NCBI RefSeq assembly: GCF_007785775.2
Contig: NZ_VNIK02000008.1
Location: 62,001-126,000 of the forward strand
Reading direction: 5' to 3'
Length of the DNA stretch: 64,000 bases
Source: Flagellimonas hadalis
GTDB lineage: Bacteria > Bacteroidota > Bacteroidia > Flavobacteriales > Flavobacteriaceae
The notes below the pieces were generated by a model, which was not told the DNA's origin, searched no databases, and worked only from the letters and a program-made list of their open reading frames with translations. Below, in pieces: positions 1 to 9,208 of the stretch (within the stretch, counting starts at the first letter, position 1; every line of letters begins with the position of its first letter). Both the position numbers and the translations under genes were made by a program.

Positions 1-2541
1 GTCATCGGCCATTTTGTTGGTCTCCGCGATCAGCTCGCAGGTGTCATAGATCATGTTGGCGATGTCCACTTTGAGGCGCTCGCCTTGAAGGGCGTGCTTT
101 CTTCTCTTGTACACCACCTCACGCTGGGCGTTCATCACATCATCATATTCCAATAGGCGTTTACGGATGCCAAAGTTGTTTTCCTCCACTTTTTTCTGGG
201 CCCGTTCTATAGATCGGGTCATCATGGAGTGTTGGATGACCTCGCCTTCCTCCAGACCCATACGGTCCATCATCTTGGCCACACGGTCCGATCCGAACAA
301 ACGCATCAGGTTGTCTTCCAAGGAAACATAGAACTGCGAGCTTCCCGGGTCTCCTTGACGCCCGGAACGACCTCTCAACTGCCTGTCCACCCGTCTGGAA
401 TCGTGGCGCTCCGTACCGATGATGGCAAGTCCGCCCGCTCCCTTTACATCCGTGGTGAGCTTAATGTCCGTACCCCTACCGGCCATGTTGGTGGCAATGG
501 TGACCACCCCTGATTTTCCTGCTTCGGCGACGATGTCGGCCTCCTTTTTGTGGAGTTTGGCGTTCAGTACATTGTGGGAAATTTTACGGACACTCAACAG
601 TTTGGAGAGCAGTTCCGAAATTTCCACCGAAGTGGTACCGATCAAAACGGGTCTGCCCGCAGTGGAAAGGTTGGTCACCTCCTCAATGATGGCGTTGTAT
701 TTTTCGCGCTTGGTCTTGTAGATGAGATCATGGCGGTCATGTCTTGCAATGGGCCTATTGGTAGGGATTTCCATGACATCCAACTTGTAGATCTCCCAAA
801 ACTCGCCTGCTTCGGTTACAGCCGTACCGGTCATACCGGCCAGCTTGTTGTACATCCTAAAGTAATTTTGCAGGGTGATGGTGGCGAAGGTCTGGGTCAT
901 GGCCTCGATCTTCACGTTCTCCTTGGCCTCGATGGCCTGATGGAGTCCATCGGAATATCGTCTGCCGTCCATGATACGTCCAGTCTGCTCATCCACGATC
1001 ATCACCTTATTGTCAATCACCACATACTCCACATCCTTTTCAAATAGGGTATAGGCCTTCAACAATTGGGTCATGGTATGGATCCGCTCGCTCTTGATGG
1101 CAAAATCCTTGAAAAGCTCTTCCTTGAGCTCGGCTTCTTTTTCAATCTCCAGATCCTGACGCTCGATTTTGGCAATCTCACTGCCAATGTCCGGCATCAC
1201 GAAGAAATCCTTGTCCTTGTCCCCGGAAATGTAATCGACCCCTTTATCGGTCAATTCTATCTGGTTGTTCTTCTCATCGATCACGAACAACAGGTCGGCA
1301 TCCACTTTGGGCATTTCCCTGTTGTTGTCCTGCATGTAGTAGTTTTCTGTTTTCTGGAGGAGTTGTTTCACGCCTTCCTCACTCAAAAACTTGATGAGTG
1401 CCTTGTTCTTGGGAAGTCCTCGGTGCACACGGAGCAGAAGGAACCCGCCCTCTTTGGTATCTCCGGCGGCAATGAGTTTTTTGGCCTCGGCAAGCACGCC
1501 CGTCAAGTGTTGGCGTTGTTGCTGTACAATGTCGGCCACTTTTGGCCTTAGTTCGTTGAACTCGTGGCGGTCACCCTCGGGCACGGGACCGGAGATGATC
1601 AATGGGGTACGTGCATCGTCGATGAGAACGGAATCCACCTCATCCACAATGGCGTAGTGATGTGGGCGCTGTACCAGATCGTCCGGGGTGTGCGCCATAT
1701 TGTCACGTAGGTAGTCAAAACCAAATTCGTTGTTGGTCCCATAGGTGATGTCAGCATTGTAGGCGGCCCTTCTTCCGTCGGAATTGGGCCTGTGCTTGTC
1801 GATACAATCCACGGAAAGTCCATGGAACTCAAAAATGGGGGCCATCCAGGCGCTGTCCCTTTTGGCCAAATAATCGTTCACGGTCACCAAATGTGCCCCT
1901 TTGCCTGCTAGGGCGTTCAGATAGAGTGGGAGTGTGGCCACAAGGGTCTTACCTTCCCCGGTCTGCATTTCCGCAATCTTTCCTTGATGGAGGGCAATAC
2001 CGCCAATGAGCTGTACATCGTAGTGCACCATGTCCCAAGTGACCTCTTTTCCTGCAGCGTCCCAAGAGTTGTTCCAAATGGCCTTGTCGCCCTCGAGCGT
2101 CACATAATCCTTGTCGCCCGACAGTTTTCTGTCAAATTCGGTGGCCAGTACAGTGAGTGTCTCGTTGGCGGCAAACCGTTTGGCGGTCTCCTTTACTACG
2201 GCAAAGGCTTCGGGAAGGATATCGTTGAGTGTCTTTTCGGAAATTTTATAGGCCTCTTCGTTCAGCTTGTCTATCTCGGCATACATTTCCTCGTTGCGGT
2301 CGATGTCGTTGGAATTTTCGACCTCTTTCTGAAGTTCGGCGATATTGTCATTGACCGTTTTGCAATCCTCGGCGATCCTTGCCTTGAAAGCAACTGTTTT
2401 TTGTCTCAGTTCGTCGTGGGTCAATCCTTCCAGCTGCTGCTCAAAGGATTTTATCTCTTTTACCAAGGGTTGTAGGGACTTTACATCTTTCTCCGATTTG
2501 TCTCCCACAAAAACCTTTAGTACGGAATTGATAAAACTCAT
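1..2541 (-). CDS. secA: Preprotein translocase ATPase SecA (3' end beyond window)
   Basis: SecA is the cytoplasmic motor that drives unfolded preproteins through SecYEG. Translation of the reverse strand from an ATG at 2541 starts [19 protein letters not shown] and stays open to the window edge (about 847 codons). Walker A QTGEGKT lies near residue 195, the Walker B/DEAD region [14 protein letters not shown] near residue 300, and the second nucleotide-binding fold motif MAGRGTDI follows. The C-terminal part, including most of the helical scaffold and any zinc tail, lies outside the window; Bacteroidota SecA proteins are usually about 1,100 residues. It follows the DUF2795 gene but is separated from it by a good terminator, so it probably has its own promoter. 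Confidence 0.97.
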   Translation of the reverse strand, partial: MSFINSVLKVFVGDKSEKDVKSLQPLVKEIKSFEQQLEGLTHDELRQKTVAFKARIAEDCKTVNDNIAELQKEVENSNDIDRNEEMYAEIDKLNEEAYKISEKTLNDILPEAFAVVKETAKRFAANETLTVLATEFDRKLSGDKDYVTLEGDKAIWNNSWDAAGKEVTWDMVHYDVQLIGGIALHQGKIAEMQTGEGKTLVATLPLYLNALAGKGAHLVTVNDYLAKRDSAWMAPIFEFHGLSVDCIDKHRPNSDGRRAAYNADITYGTNNEFGFDYLRDNMAHTPDDLVQRPHHYAIVDEVDSVLIDDARTPLIISGPVPEGDRHEFNELRPKVADIVQQQRQHLTGVLAEAKKLIAAGDTKEGGFLLLRVHRGLPKNKALIKFLSEEGVKQLLQKTENYYMQDNNREMPKVDADLLFVIDEKNNQIELTDKGVDYISGDKDKDFFVMPDIGSEIAKIERQDLEIEKEAELKEELFKDFAIKSERIHTMTQLLKAYTLFEKDVEYVVIDNKVMIVDEQTGRIMDGRRYSDGLHQAIEAKENVKIEAMTQTFATITLQNYFRMYNKLAGMTGTAVTEAGEFWEIYKLDVMEIPTNRPIARHDRHDLIYKTKREKYNAIIEEVTNLSTAGRPVLIGTTSVEISELLSKLLSVRKISHNVLNAKLHKKEADIVAEAGKSGVVTIATNMAGRGTDIKLTTDVKGAGGLAIIGTERHDSRRVDRQLRGRSGRQGDPGSSQFYVSLEDNLMRLFGSDRVAKMMDRMGLEEGEVIQHSMMTRSIERAQKKVEENNFGIRKRLLEYDDVMNAQREVVYKRRKHALQGERLKVDIANMIYDTCELIAETNKMADD

Positions 2542-2615
2542 GAATTGTATTTTCGTTAGAATGGCAAAAGCTGTTCCATTGACGGGAATGTCGGGAAATT
2601 CTTTTGCTGGGCTGT

Positions 2616-2623
2616 CAAAATTA
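2616..2623 (-). promoter_or_regulatory. Possible secA promoter, -7 element
   Basis: The minus strand reads TAATTTTG, an exact match to the Bacteroidota -7 consensus TAnnTTTG, about 75 bases before the secA start. The only TTG nearby for a -33 element is 15 bases away, shorter than usual, so support is moderate. The expected leader begins close to a GCAAAAG/CTTTTGC inverted repeat (2564-2570 and 2601-2607). Confidence 0.35.
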
Positions 2624-2625
2624 CA

Positions 2626-2651
2626 TAAAAAAAAGCCTCAAATGAGACTTT
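2626..2651 (-). terminator. Rho-independent terminator after the DUF2795 gene
   Basis: On the minus strand a nine-base stem (AAAGTCTCA with TGAGGCTTT, one G-U pair) is followed by a run of T. It lies 24 bases past the stop codon of the DUF2795 gene and separates it from secA. Confidence 0.75.
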
Positions 2652-2674
2652 TTATTGTGCTTGTTTTATTGATA

Positions 2675-2899
2675 TCAATATTCATCCTCGTTCCAGAGGT
2701 AATCTTCCTCGGTGGGATAATCAGGCCATATTTCTTCGATGGACTCATATATTTCGCCGCCTTCTTCTTCCATGGACTGTAAATTTTCTACAACTTCCAA
2801 TGGTGCTCCGGTACGGATAGCATAATCTATCAGTTCGTCCTTGGTGGCTGGCCAAGGCGCATCACTCAAATATGAGGCTAGTTCTAACGTCCAGTACAT
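2675..2899 (-). CDS. DUF2795 domain-containing protein
   Basis: A 74-residue acidic protein beginning MYWTLELASYLSDAPWPATK. The N-terminal part (LASYL, WPATKDELIDYAIRTGAP) matches the DUF2795 pattern, and the tail is rich in Glu, Asp and Tyr. It has no signal peptide or membrane segment, so it is probably cytoplasmic. The biochemical function is unknown. In flavobacteria it commonly sits just upstream of secA, as here. It has its own promoter and a strong terminator, so it appears to form a single-gene transcript. Confidence 0.85.
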   Translation of the reverse strand: MYWTLELASYLSDAPWPATKDELIDYAIRTGAPLEVVENLQSMEEEGGEIYESIEEIWPDYPTEEDYLWNEDEY

Positions 2900-2926
2900 A
2901 GTAACGGTTTGATTTTAAATTTTTTG

Positions 2927-2956
2927 CAAAAATAATTTTTAAACCCAATTCGCCAA
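2927..2956 (-). promoter_or_regulatory. Promoter of the DUF2795 gene
   Basis: On the minus strand TTG (2954-2956), then 19 bases, then TATTTTTG (2927-2934): a textbook Bacteroidota sigma-A promoter. Transcription should start near 2921, about 20 bases before the ATG at 2899. Confidence 0.65.
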
Positions 2957-3022
2957 GTAAAAACAACATTATTTAAAAATTATTTTGATGTTGGCAAAAC
3001 TTTGGCGTCAAAAAAAACGATT

Positions 3023-3583
3023 TTATTGGTCCAACTTCTCCGGGATCCACTTGACTTCTTGGGCTTTTAACTCCTTGGACAACTTCCGTGCCAATACAAA
3101 GAGATAATCGGAAAGACGGTTGATATAGGAAAGCAAGGTGTCGGGAACGGGTTCATTTTCGTGCAGGTAGGAGATCATGCGTTCCGCCCTTCGGCAAACG
3201 GTTCTGGCAATATGACAGTATGACACGGTGGTGTGCCCGCCGGGAAGGATAAAATGTGTCATTTCGGGCAATTCCTCGTTCATCTGGTCCATTTCCTTTT
3301 CCAGAAGCTCGATATCAGCATCACCGATACGGGGTATTTTAAGGCGTTTGTCCTTTTTGGGTTCCGTGGCGAGGATGGATCCCACGGTGAAGAGTTTTTC
3401 TTGGATGAGGGCCAACATTTCCTTGGAATGGGCGTCCATTTCCTGATCGCGAAGCAGTCCCAAAAAGGAATTGAGTTCGTCAATGGTGCCATAACTTTCG
3501 ATGCGGATATGGTGTTTGGGTACCCGGGTGCCCGTGAACAGTGCCGTGGTGCCCTTGTCACCTGTTTTGGTGTATATTTTCAT
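3023..3583 (-). CDS. pduO: Cob(I)yrinic acid a,c-diamide adenosyltransferase, PduO type
   Basis: Transfers the 5'-deoxyadenosyl group of ATP to cob(I)alamin or its corrinoid precursor, giving the coenzyme form of B12. The family hallmarks are all visible: N-terminal KIYTKTGDKGTTALF, then RIESYGTIDELNSFLG, then the ARTVCRRAERM helix and YINRLSDYLFVLAR near the end. I chose MKIYTKTGD at 3583 because that is where the family begins; an in-frame ATG at 3598 would add five residues. No corrinoid synthesis genes are nearby, so the cell may salvage corrinoids. It is probably co-transcribed with the two small genes upstream. Confidence 0.93.
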   Translation of the reverse strand: MKIYTKTGDKGTTALFTGTRVPKHHIRIESYGTIDELNSFLGLLRDQEMDAHSKEMLALIQEKLFTVGSILATEPKKDKRLKIPRIGDADIELLEKEMDQMNEELPEMTHFILPGGHTTVSYCHIARTVCRRAERMISYLHENEPVPDTLLSYINRLSDYLFVLARKLSKELKAQEVKWIPEKLDQ

Positions 3584-3704
3584 TTTTTCATTTATCAATA
3601 ATCAATTTACAGTGATCAATTATCCATGCAAATTGGTTTGGGAGGATATGGCGTTTGAGAGGGATTGGAGTATTGTCCATGGTTTATTGAACATTGGTAA
3701 TTGC

Positions 3705-3866
3705 TCATTGTTCATTGTCCCTTTCATGTTGGCGTTTACCCTCCATGAACCTTCTCGACTTTCTTCTTCTGGTCGATTTCTTGTTTCGGAACAGAATGAT
3801 CAGATAGATGAGTCCCAATATGGCGAGAACATACCAAACCGTGTTGTCTGTTGCTGCATTTTCCAT
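3705..3866 (-). CDS. Small single-pass membrane protein (53 aa)
   Basis: The minus strand encodes MENAATDNTVWYVLAILGLI, continuing YLIILFRNKKS and ending KRQHERDNEQ before TGA. One hydrophobic segment spans residues 11-27, followed by a strongly basic tail (KKSTRRRKSRRFMEGKR), so the predicted topology is N-out, C-in. Length and tail resemble tiny membrane proteins found at the same position in flavobacterial genomes. It lies 18 bases after the methyltransferase remnant and precedes the adenosyltransferase on the same strand. Function is unknown. The last few codons lie in low-complexity CAATGA-type spacer sequence, so the C-terminus may be variable between strains. Confidence 0.7.
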   Translation of the reverse strand: MENAATDNTVWYVLAILGLIYLIILFRNKKSTRRRKSRRFMEGKRQHERDNEQ

Positions 3867-3883
3867 AATTTAAAGTTACTTTT

Positions 3884-4384
3884 TTAAATCCGAATCGTAA
3901 AATGCTCCTTCACTTGTTCTTTTCGGATGAAGACGGCCCCGCAATGGAACATATCTATGCTCACCGTGATTTTGGGCGACGCGATCAACGTCTTCCAATC
4001 TTCCATTTTTTTTTCATTTTGATGGATGCCCTCCACCAGGATCATGCTGTCATTGTGCATCGTTCCTTTGGAAAGAAGCTTTTCAAAACGTGTGTTGTCC
4101 AATCGGTCGGTATAGATGACGTCCGCAGGTTTGGTGTCAAAATGGACATTGGGAAACATTTCCTTGACGGTTTTTTCAAGAGAAGGATTGGGGTCCATAT
4201 GGATACTATTTGCCTTGAAGTGGGCATTGCTCTTCAGCAGCACATTGATGGATTTGTCCCTGTGCATTTTTTTTCCGGCATACAGGCACTGGGTCACATA
4301 CTGGAAGACAAAGGGGGAGTGTACTCCATGTGCATTGGTGGATTTAAGCAGAAATTTCAGATGTGAAATAATCTTGCTTTCCAT
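3884..4384 (-). CDS. Degenerate SAM-dependent methyltransferase homologue
   Basis: A 166-residue protein. The N-terminus (LKFLLKSTNAHGVHSPFVF) and the C-terminus (VSIDMFHCGAVFIRKEQ, then HFTIRI) resemble the two ends of a roughly 230-260 residue class I methyltransferase that flavobacteria carry beside this ABC-F gene. The middle stretch that should contain the glycine-rich SAM-binding motif (GxGxG) is absent, and the usual DGNH-type acidic motif reads TDRLDN. The frame is intact, with no stop or frameshift, and the start lies one base after the ABC-F stop, so it is translated as part of that operon. Catalysis looks unlikely. The family assignment rests on remembered homologues, not on a search. 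Confidence 0.7.
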   Translation of the reverse strand: MESKIISHLKFLLKSTNAHGVHSPFVFQYVTQCLYAGKKMHRDKSINVLLKSNAHFKANSIHMDPNPSLEKTVKEMFPNVHFDTKPADVIYTDRLDNTRFEKLLSKGTMHNDSMILVEGIHQNEKKMEDWKTLIASPKITVSIDMFHCGAVFIRKEQVKEHFTIRI

Positions 4385-4385
4385 T

Positions 4386-6260
4386 TTATCCCTCTAAAAT
4401 GGATGAAAGCTCGAACCAGCGTTCTGTTTTCTCCTCGATGGTATCCGAAAGTTTCTTCAGTTCCACCGAAAGTTGGTTGATTTCGTCCCCGTTCAGACCT
4501 GGATCGGCAAACTTGTTCTGCAAGGCTACCTTTTGCTCTTCCAGTTTTTGGATGTCCTTTTCCAGTTGTTTGTGTTCCTTCTGCTCCAGATAGGAAAGTT
4601 TGCCACCGCTTTCCTTTTCCTTCCAATGGGTCTTCTCCGTTTTTTCAGGAATATCCTTGTTCTCCCGTTCCTCAATCAGCTTGCTGCTCTCATAGACCCT
4701 GTAATCGGTATAGTTGCCGGGAAAATTTTCAATTTCCCCCTCGCCCCTGAACACAAACAAATGGTCCACGATCTTGTCCATGAAATAGCGGTCATGCGAC
4801 ACCACGATCAAGCATCCCGGAAAATCCAACAGAAAACTTTCCAGGACATTCAGGGTCACAATATCAAGGTCGTTGGTGGGCTCATCCAGGATCAAGAAAT
4901 TAGGGTTTTGGATAAGTACCGTGCACAAATACAAGCGTTTGCGTTCCCCGCCACTGAGTTTGTCCACAAAATCATACTGCTTTTTGCGGTCAAAGAGAAA
5001 ACGTTCCAACAACTGCTGTGCGGAAATCTGCTTTCCTTTTTTCAGCGGTATGTAGTCCCCGAACTCGCGGATGACATCGATGACCTTTTGCCCTTCCTTA
5101 TCCGGAATGCCCTTTTGGGTATAGTAGCCAAACTTGATGGTGTCCCCAACCACCACCTTTCCGCCGTCCACACCCTCTTTTTGGGTGATGATGTTCAAAA
5201 AAGTGGATTTTCCCGTTCCGTTCTTCCCAATGATCCCGATCCGTTCACCTTTGGTGAAGTTGTAATCGAACTTGTTCAAAATGGTCTTGTCACCATAGGA
5301 TTTGGAAATGTTATGGAGCTCCAGGATTTTGCTGCCCAAGCGCTCCATATTGAGTTCCAGTTCCACTTCATGGTCTTTTCTCCGTTGGTTTGCCCGCTGT
5401 TTGATCTCATTGAAATCGTCTATCCGTGATTTGGATTTGGTGGTACGTGCCTTGGGCTGTCGGCGCATCCATTCCAACTCCTTTTTGTAGAGCAACTTGG
5501 ATTTATGTTGTTCCACGGCCTCACGTTCCATCCGGCCCTCTTTTTCACTCAGGTAATAAGAGTAGTTGCCCTTGTAGGTGTATAACTGATTGTTGTCCAG
5601 TTCTATGATCTCGTTGCAGACACGGTCCAGGAAATACCGGTCGTGGGTGACCATGAACAGGGTCATGTTCTCTTTGGAAAAATAGGCCTCCAGCCATTCG
5701 ATCATCTCCAGGTCCAAGTGGTTGGTCGGCTCGTCCATAATAAGCAGCTCGGGCTTGTTCAGCAGGGCATTGGCCAAGGCCAGACGTTTTCGCTGCCCGC
5801 CGGACAATGTGGCCACCTTGGCATCGAGTTGGGTAAGCTGTAGTTTGAAGAGGATCTGTTTGTACTGCGTCTCAAAATCCCAGGCATTGTGGCGTTCCAT
5901 GGCCTCGAAGGCTTTTTGGTAGCGCGTACTGTCCTCAGGATTCTCCACGGCCTTTTCGTAGGCGGCAATGATCTTGAGGATCTCATTGTCGGTCGCAAAA
6001 ATGGTCTCCTCAACGGTCAGGTTGGGATCCAAACGGGGCTCTTGTTCCAAAAAGGAGATCTTGATGTCCTTCCGGATGGTGACCTGTCCCGTTTCGGAAG
6101 TGTCCTTGCCCGACATGATGTTGAGAATGGATGTTTTTCCACTCCCGTTTTTGGCTATCAGCGCAATTTTTTGGTCTTTGTTGATGCCAAAGGAGATGTC
6201 GGAGAAGAGTACCAGTTCCCCATACGATTTTGATATGTTTTCTACCGTCAGTAAGTTCAT
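4386..6260 (-). CDS. ABC-F family ATPase (Uup/Ettd-like)
   Basis: A 624-residue soluble protein with two ABC domains and no membrane segments, as in ABC-F translation factors. Domain 1 has Walker A KNGSGKT near residue 37, signature LSGGQRKRLALA and Walker B LLIMDEPTNHLD. Domain 2 has GKNGTGKST, LSGGERKRLYLC and FLILDEPTNDLD. The linker (ARTTKSKSRIDDF) is typical, and a charged C-terminal coiled coil (about residues 545-620) matches the Uup C-terminal domain, which binds nucleic acid. The likely role is at the ribosome or in DNA-linked processes. Antibiotic resistance is not indicated. Confidence 0.92.
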   Translation of the reverse strand: MNLLTVENISKSYGELVLFSDISFGINKDQKIALIAKNGSGKTSILNIMSGKDTSETGQVTIRKDIKISFLEQEPRLDPNLTVEETIFATDNEILKIIAAYEKAVENPEDSTRYQKAFEAMERHNAWDFETQYKQILFKLQLTQLDAKVATLSGGQRKRLALANALLNKPELLIMDEPTNHLDLEMIEWLEAYFSKENMTLFMVTHDRYFLDRVCNEIIELDNNQLYTYKGNYSYYLSEKEGRMEREAVEQHKSKLLYKKELEWMRRQPKARTTKSKSRIDDFNEIKQRANQRRKDHEVELELNMERLGSKILELHNISKSYGDKTILNKFDYNFTKGERIGIIGKNGTGKSTFLNIITQKEGVDGGKVVVGDTIKFGYYTQKGIPDKEGQKVIDVIREFGDYIPLKKGKQISAQQLLERFLFDRKKQYDFVDKLSGGERKRLYLCTVLIQNPNFLILDEPTNDLDIVTLNVLESFLLDFPGCLIVVSHDRYFMDKIVDHLFVFRGEGEIENFPGNYTDYRVYESSKLIEERENKDIPEKTEKTHWKEKESGGKLSYLEQKEHKQLEKDIQKLEEQKVALQNKFADPGLNGDEINQLSVELKKLSDTIEEKTERWFELSSILEG

Positions 6261-6282
6261 GAATGCTGTTTATGGGCCAGGT

Positions 6283-7452
6283 TCAAAGTTTGGAATACCG
6301 GATGAGGTACACATACCGAATGGCCAGGGTCAAAAATAAGGGAATCAGCACAGGTGAAAAAGATTGTACCTGGATTATCCAAAGCAGCAATACAATCCCG
6401 ATGAGCCCCAGAGCGGACCAGAGGTATTTCGATGACCATTTGGGCAATCTATCTTGAAAAGCAAAAATAAAGGCGACCACCACATTCAGCGGAAAAGCCC
6501 AAAGCACGTTGAAGTTGTTTGGGGTTGAAGTGTGGTCTGTCGCAAACCAAAGGAGCAACAGGAAGGTGCCCACCAAACCTGTCAGGAACATGAGCGAAAA
6601 ATCCAACCAACGGCTTCTGGTCTTGTGGGTATGATCAAAATAGGTGATGGCGCAGGTAAAGGCCAACAATAAGATGAACCAAAACAAAGGGGACAATGGG
6701 AAAAAACGTTGTTGGGTGTGTTCGTTGTAGTCCAAAATGGTGCGTTCCCTTTTCAATAGTGGCTTGCCGTTGAGACTTGTGTTGCGGATCTGTTCCATGG
6801 CATAATAGGGGAGGAACATATGTTCCTGCACCGTGGCCTTTCGGTCCACATTGGCTCCAAAAGCGAGGTCAATACCGAACATGGACCAAGAATTGGTGTC
6901 CAAGAACTGCCTTACCAATTGACGGAAAGTATATGGTTTGTCCAAGTAGGAGCCATCAAATTCAATGGCATCGCCAAACTGTTTCTTCAAAATATCACCA
7001 GTGATGCTGGAGCAATTATTTAGTAAGGGGTCATAGAGGTAATCCCTGTTCTGGGGCAGATAGTTGTCCTCAAAAAAGACGAGTAGTTGGTTCCTTTCCT
7101 CCAAGGTCAGATCAAAAATCTGCTCCTTTACCCACCTTTTCTCCAGTTCATATTCGTACAAAAAGGCATCAAAACTGCGGCGGGAAAGGGAATAGATCAT
7201 TCTTCCCTTTACGAAATTGAGATAAAAATTGGGCTGGTCAAAATCGAAAGTACCATAATTATAGACCACATCGATGCCCAAAACAGGATCCTGCACCCGA
7301 AATGCACTGTGGCCAAAGGCATAGTAGAGCTCATCGCCCGCTGCGCAGGTGAGCAGACTTACCTGTGATCGTTCGGTGAGTTGTGGTGTTTGCGAAAACA
7401 GCACATTTCCGATCAACAGCAAAAGAAATGAAAAAAGGTATTTTGGTCTCAT
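6283..7452 (-). CDS. DUF4105 (Lnb N-terminal-like) membrane protein
   Basis: From MRPKYLFSFLLLL at 7452 the product is 389 residues. I chose this start because a signal peptide ending near NVLFSQTPQ follows at once; upstream in-frame codons run into low-complexity spacer. The mature N-terminal half contains the DUF4105 pattern (CAAGDELYYAFGHSAFRV, YNYGTFDF, NNCSS), a domain thought to be a periplasmic cysteine-protease-like fold. The second half holds about five hydrophobic segments. It is therefore an exported, membrane-anchored protein of unknown substrate. It lies 22 bases before the ABC-F start on the same strand. Confidence 0.82.
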   Translation of the reverse strand: MRPKYLFSFLLLLIGNVLFSQTPQLTERSQVSLLTCAAGDELYYAFGHSAFRVQDPVLGIDVVYNYGTFDFDQPNFYLNFVKGRMIYSLSRRSFDAFLYEYELEKRWVKEQIFDLTLEERNQLLVFFEDNYLPQNRDYLYDPLLNNCSSITGDILKKQFGDAIEFDGSYLDKPYTFRQLVRQFLDTNSWSMFGIDLAFGANVDRKATVQEHMFLPYYAMEQIRNTSLNGKPLLKRERTILDYNEHTQQRFFPLSPLFWFILLLAFTCAITYFDHTHKTRSRWLDFSLMFLTGLVGTFLLLLWFATDHTSTPNNFNVLWAFPLNVVVAFIFAFQDRLPKWSSKYLWSALGLIGIVLLLWIIQVQSFSPVLIPLFLTLAIRYVYLIRYSKL

Positions 7453-7549
7453 CCTGAAATTCATCACGGCAAATATCAGAATAAATACGATATGACTGGA
7501 CAGGGGAACACAATGAAGGCAGGTACTATTGAAATAAGTTCGAGTCAAC

Positions 7550-7622
7550 AACCGAATAACCAAGTCGAGGTCGGAAGTCGGAAGTCCAAAAAAACTTGAA
7601 ACCTGAAACTTCAAATCAAATC
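7550..7622. repeat. Low-complexity spacer between divergent genes
   Basis: Short imperfect direct repeats: GGAAGTC three times in a row-like arrangement, followed by CTTGAAACCTGAAACTTCAAA. This type of simple repeat is frequent between flavobacterial genes. No gene or RNA is apparent in 7453-7678 apart from the presumed pssA leader. Confidence 0.5.
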
Positions 7623-7678
7623 ATCCAATAACCGAAAAACGACTTCTTTGCCTTATTTTTACGAAAATCTGACCCTGT

Positions 7679-8404
7679 ATGAAGTCGTATATTCCCAACT
7701 TTTTGACCTTATTGAATGTGTTGAGTGGTTGTATTGCCACGGTTTTTGCGGTACTCAACCAGCTGGAATGGGCGGCCCTCTTTGTTTTTATTGGGATATT
7801 TTTCGACTTTTTTGATGGCTTGGCTGCCCGCGTTTTGAAGGTGCAGAGTGAAGTTGGCATGCAATTGGACTCCCTGGCGGATGTGATCACCAGTGGTCTG
7901 GTCCCGGGGGTGGTCATGTTCCAATTGTTGAACATGGCAGAAAGGGGAGGTTGGAACCTGGGAGTTTTTGGACATGGTGCCGAAATGACCGTGCTGCCTT
8001 TTTTTGGGTTTGTGATCACCTTGGCATCTGCCTATCGGCTGGCTAAGTTCAATGTGGATGAGAACCAGGTTTCGTCCTTTGTGGGGTTGCCCACACCAGC
8101 CAATGCGCTGCTGATTTTATCGCTTCCCCTGATTCTTTTGTACCATAACAACGAATTGCTGAATGGGATTATCCTGAATCCATGGTTTTTGATCGGGTTG
8201 ACGCTTTTGAGTGCCTACTTGTTGAATTCGCCCATTGCGCTTTTTGCCCTGAAGTTCAAAAATTGGAGTTTTAAGGACAATGGTGTGCGCTATCTGTTTT
8301 TGATCGGAAGTCTGATCATGTTGCTGACCTTGAAGTTTTTGGCCATACCCTTGATCATTCTATTTTATATCCTGGCTTCCTTATTGATGCCTTCTGAAAA
8401 ATAG
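7679..8404 (+). CDS. pssA: CDP-diacylglycerol--serine O-phosphatidyltransferase
   Basis: Makes phosphatidylserine from CDP-diacylglycerol and serine, the first committed step to phosphatidylethanolamine. The 241-residue protein carries the CDP-alcohol phosphatidyltransferase signature, DGLAAR then eight residues, then a glycine and the two aspartates in QLDSLADVI (about residues 46-68). Several hydrophobic segments give an integral inner-membrane enzyme. The start MKSYIPNFLTLLNVLSG is typical of the family. It is transcribed alone and converges on lptB with a six-base gap. No decarboxylase gene is in the window. Confidence 0.93.
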   Translation: MKSYIPNFLTLLNVLSGCIATVFAVLNQLEWAALFVFIGIFFDFFDGLAARVLKVQSEVGMQLDSLADVITSGLVPGVVMFQLLNMAERGGWNLGVFGHGAEMTVLPFFGFVITLASAYRLAKFNVDENQVSSFVGLPTPANALLILSLPLILLYHNNELLNGIILNPWFLIGLTLLSAYLLNSPIALFALKFKNWSFKDNGVRYLFLIGSLIMLLTLKFLAIPLIILFYILASLLMPSEK

Positions 8405-8410
8405 AAGGGT

Positions 8411-9151
8411 TTAGAAATCCAGTTTCTTTTTGCGGAGCTCGAAGTTTTGCCCCAGATACACTTTTCGTACCATTTCATCCACTGCCAATTCTTCTGGAAC
8501 ACCCGCTTTTAGGATTCCCCCTTCGAACATGAGGTAGGAACGCTCGGTAATGGCCAAGGTTTCCTGCACGTTGTGGTCGGTGATCAAGATGCCGATGTTC
8601 TTGTTCTTCAATTGGGCCACAATACGTTGGATATCCTCCACGGCTACGGGGTCCACCCCGGCAAAAGGTTCGTCCAGCAAGATGAACTTGGGGTCGGTGG
8701 CCAGTGCACGGGCTATTTCCGTACGTCGGCGTTCACCTCCGGAGAGTAGATCTCCCCTATTTTTTCGGATATGTCCCAACCCGAATTCATCAATAAGGGA
8801 TTCCATTTTCATGTGTTGCTCCTTTTTGCTCAATTTGGTGAGCTGCAACACACTGAGGATGTTTTTTTCGATACTGAGCTTACGGAATACGGAGGCCTCT
8901 TGGGCCAAATAGCCTATGCCGTTCTGGGCCCTTTTGTACATGGGAAAGCTGGTGATGTCCATGTTTTCGAGGTAGATGTTGCCACCATTGGGTTTGATCA
9001 GCCCCACGATCATGTAAAAAGAGGTGGTCTTCCCGGCCCCATTGGGTCCCAAAAGCCCCACAATCTCCCCTTGGTTCACTTCCAGCGATATGCCTTTCAC
9101 AACCTTACGGCCCCGATAGGCCTTCATGATATTTTCTGCACGTAGCTTCAT
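8411..9151 (-). CDS. lptB: LPS export ABC transporter ATPase LptB
   Basis: The cytoplasmic ATPase of the LptBFG complex, which extracts lipopolysaccharide from the inner membrane and feeds it to the periplasmic bridge. The 246 residues show Walker [10 protein letters not shown], signature [17 protein letters not shown], Walker [14 protein letters not shown] and the H-loop ITDHN. The early segment [22 protein letters not shown] is the usual LptB start. It is downstream of kdsD, tatC and a CMD gene on the same strand; kdsD serves the Kdo branch of LPS synthesis. An exact -7 promoter element sits only ten bases upstream of the ATG. Confidence 0.95.
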   Translation of the reverse strand: MKLRAENIMKAYRGRKVVKGISLEVNQGEIVGLLGPNGAGKTTSFYMIVGLIKPNGGNIYLENMDITSFPMYKRAQNGIGYLAQEASVFRKLSIEKNILSVLQLTKLSKKEQHMKMESLIDEFGLGHIRKNRGDLLSGGERRRTEIARALATDPKFILLDEPFAGVDPVAVEDIQRIVAQLKNKNIGILITDHNVQETLAITERSYLMFEGGILKAGVPEELAVDEMVRKVYLGQNFELRKKKLDF

Positions 9152-9161
9152 AGGAATGGAC

Positions 9162-9169
9162 CAAAACTA
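9162..9169 (-). promoter_or_regulatory. Probable lptB promoter, -7 element
   Basis: The minus strand reads TAGTTTTG, an exact TAnnTTTG, in the 57-base gap between the CMD gene and lptB. No clear TTG is at -33. Transcription would start only a few bases before the ATG at 9151. Confidence 0.45.
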
Positions 9170-9208
9170 AACATATTCTTTTTCTGCAGGGCGCTCTTTT
9201 GGATTTTT

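Noticed and set aside
3599..3704. Possible mobile-element remnant in CAATGA/ATCAAT-rich spacer
   Set aside because: Only short imperfect repeats, no inverted ends and no target duplication; it looks like ordinary flavobacterial spacer.
4473..5429. Plus-strand open frame of 318 codons inside the ABC-F gene
   Set aside because: It runs opposite to the second ABC domain with intact Walker and signature motifs. No start context or domain support was seen.
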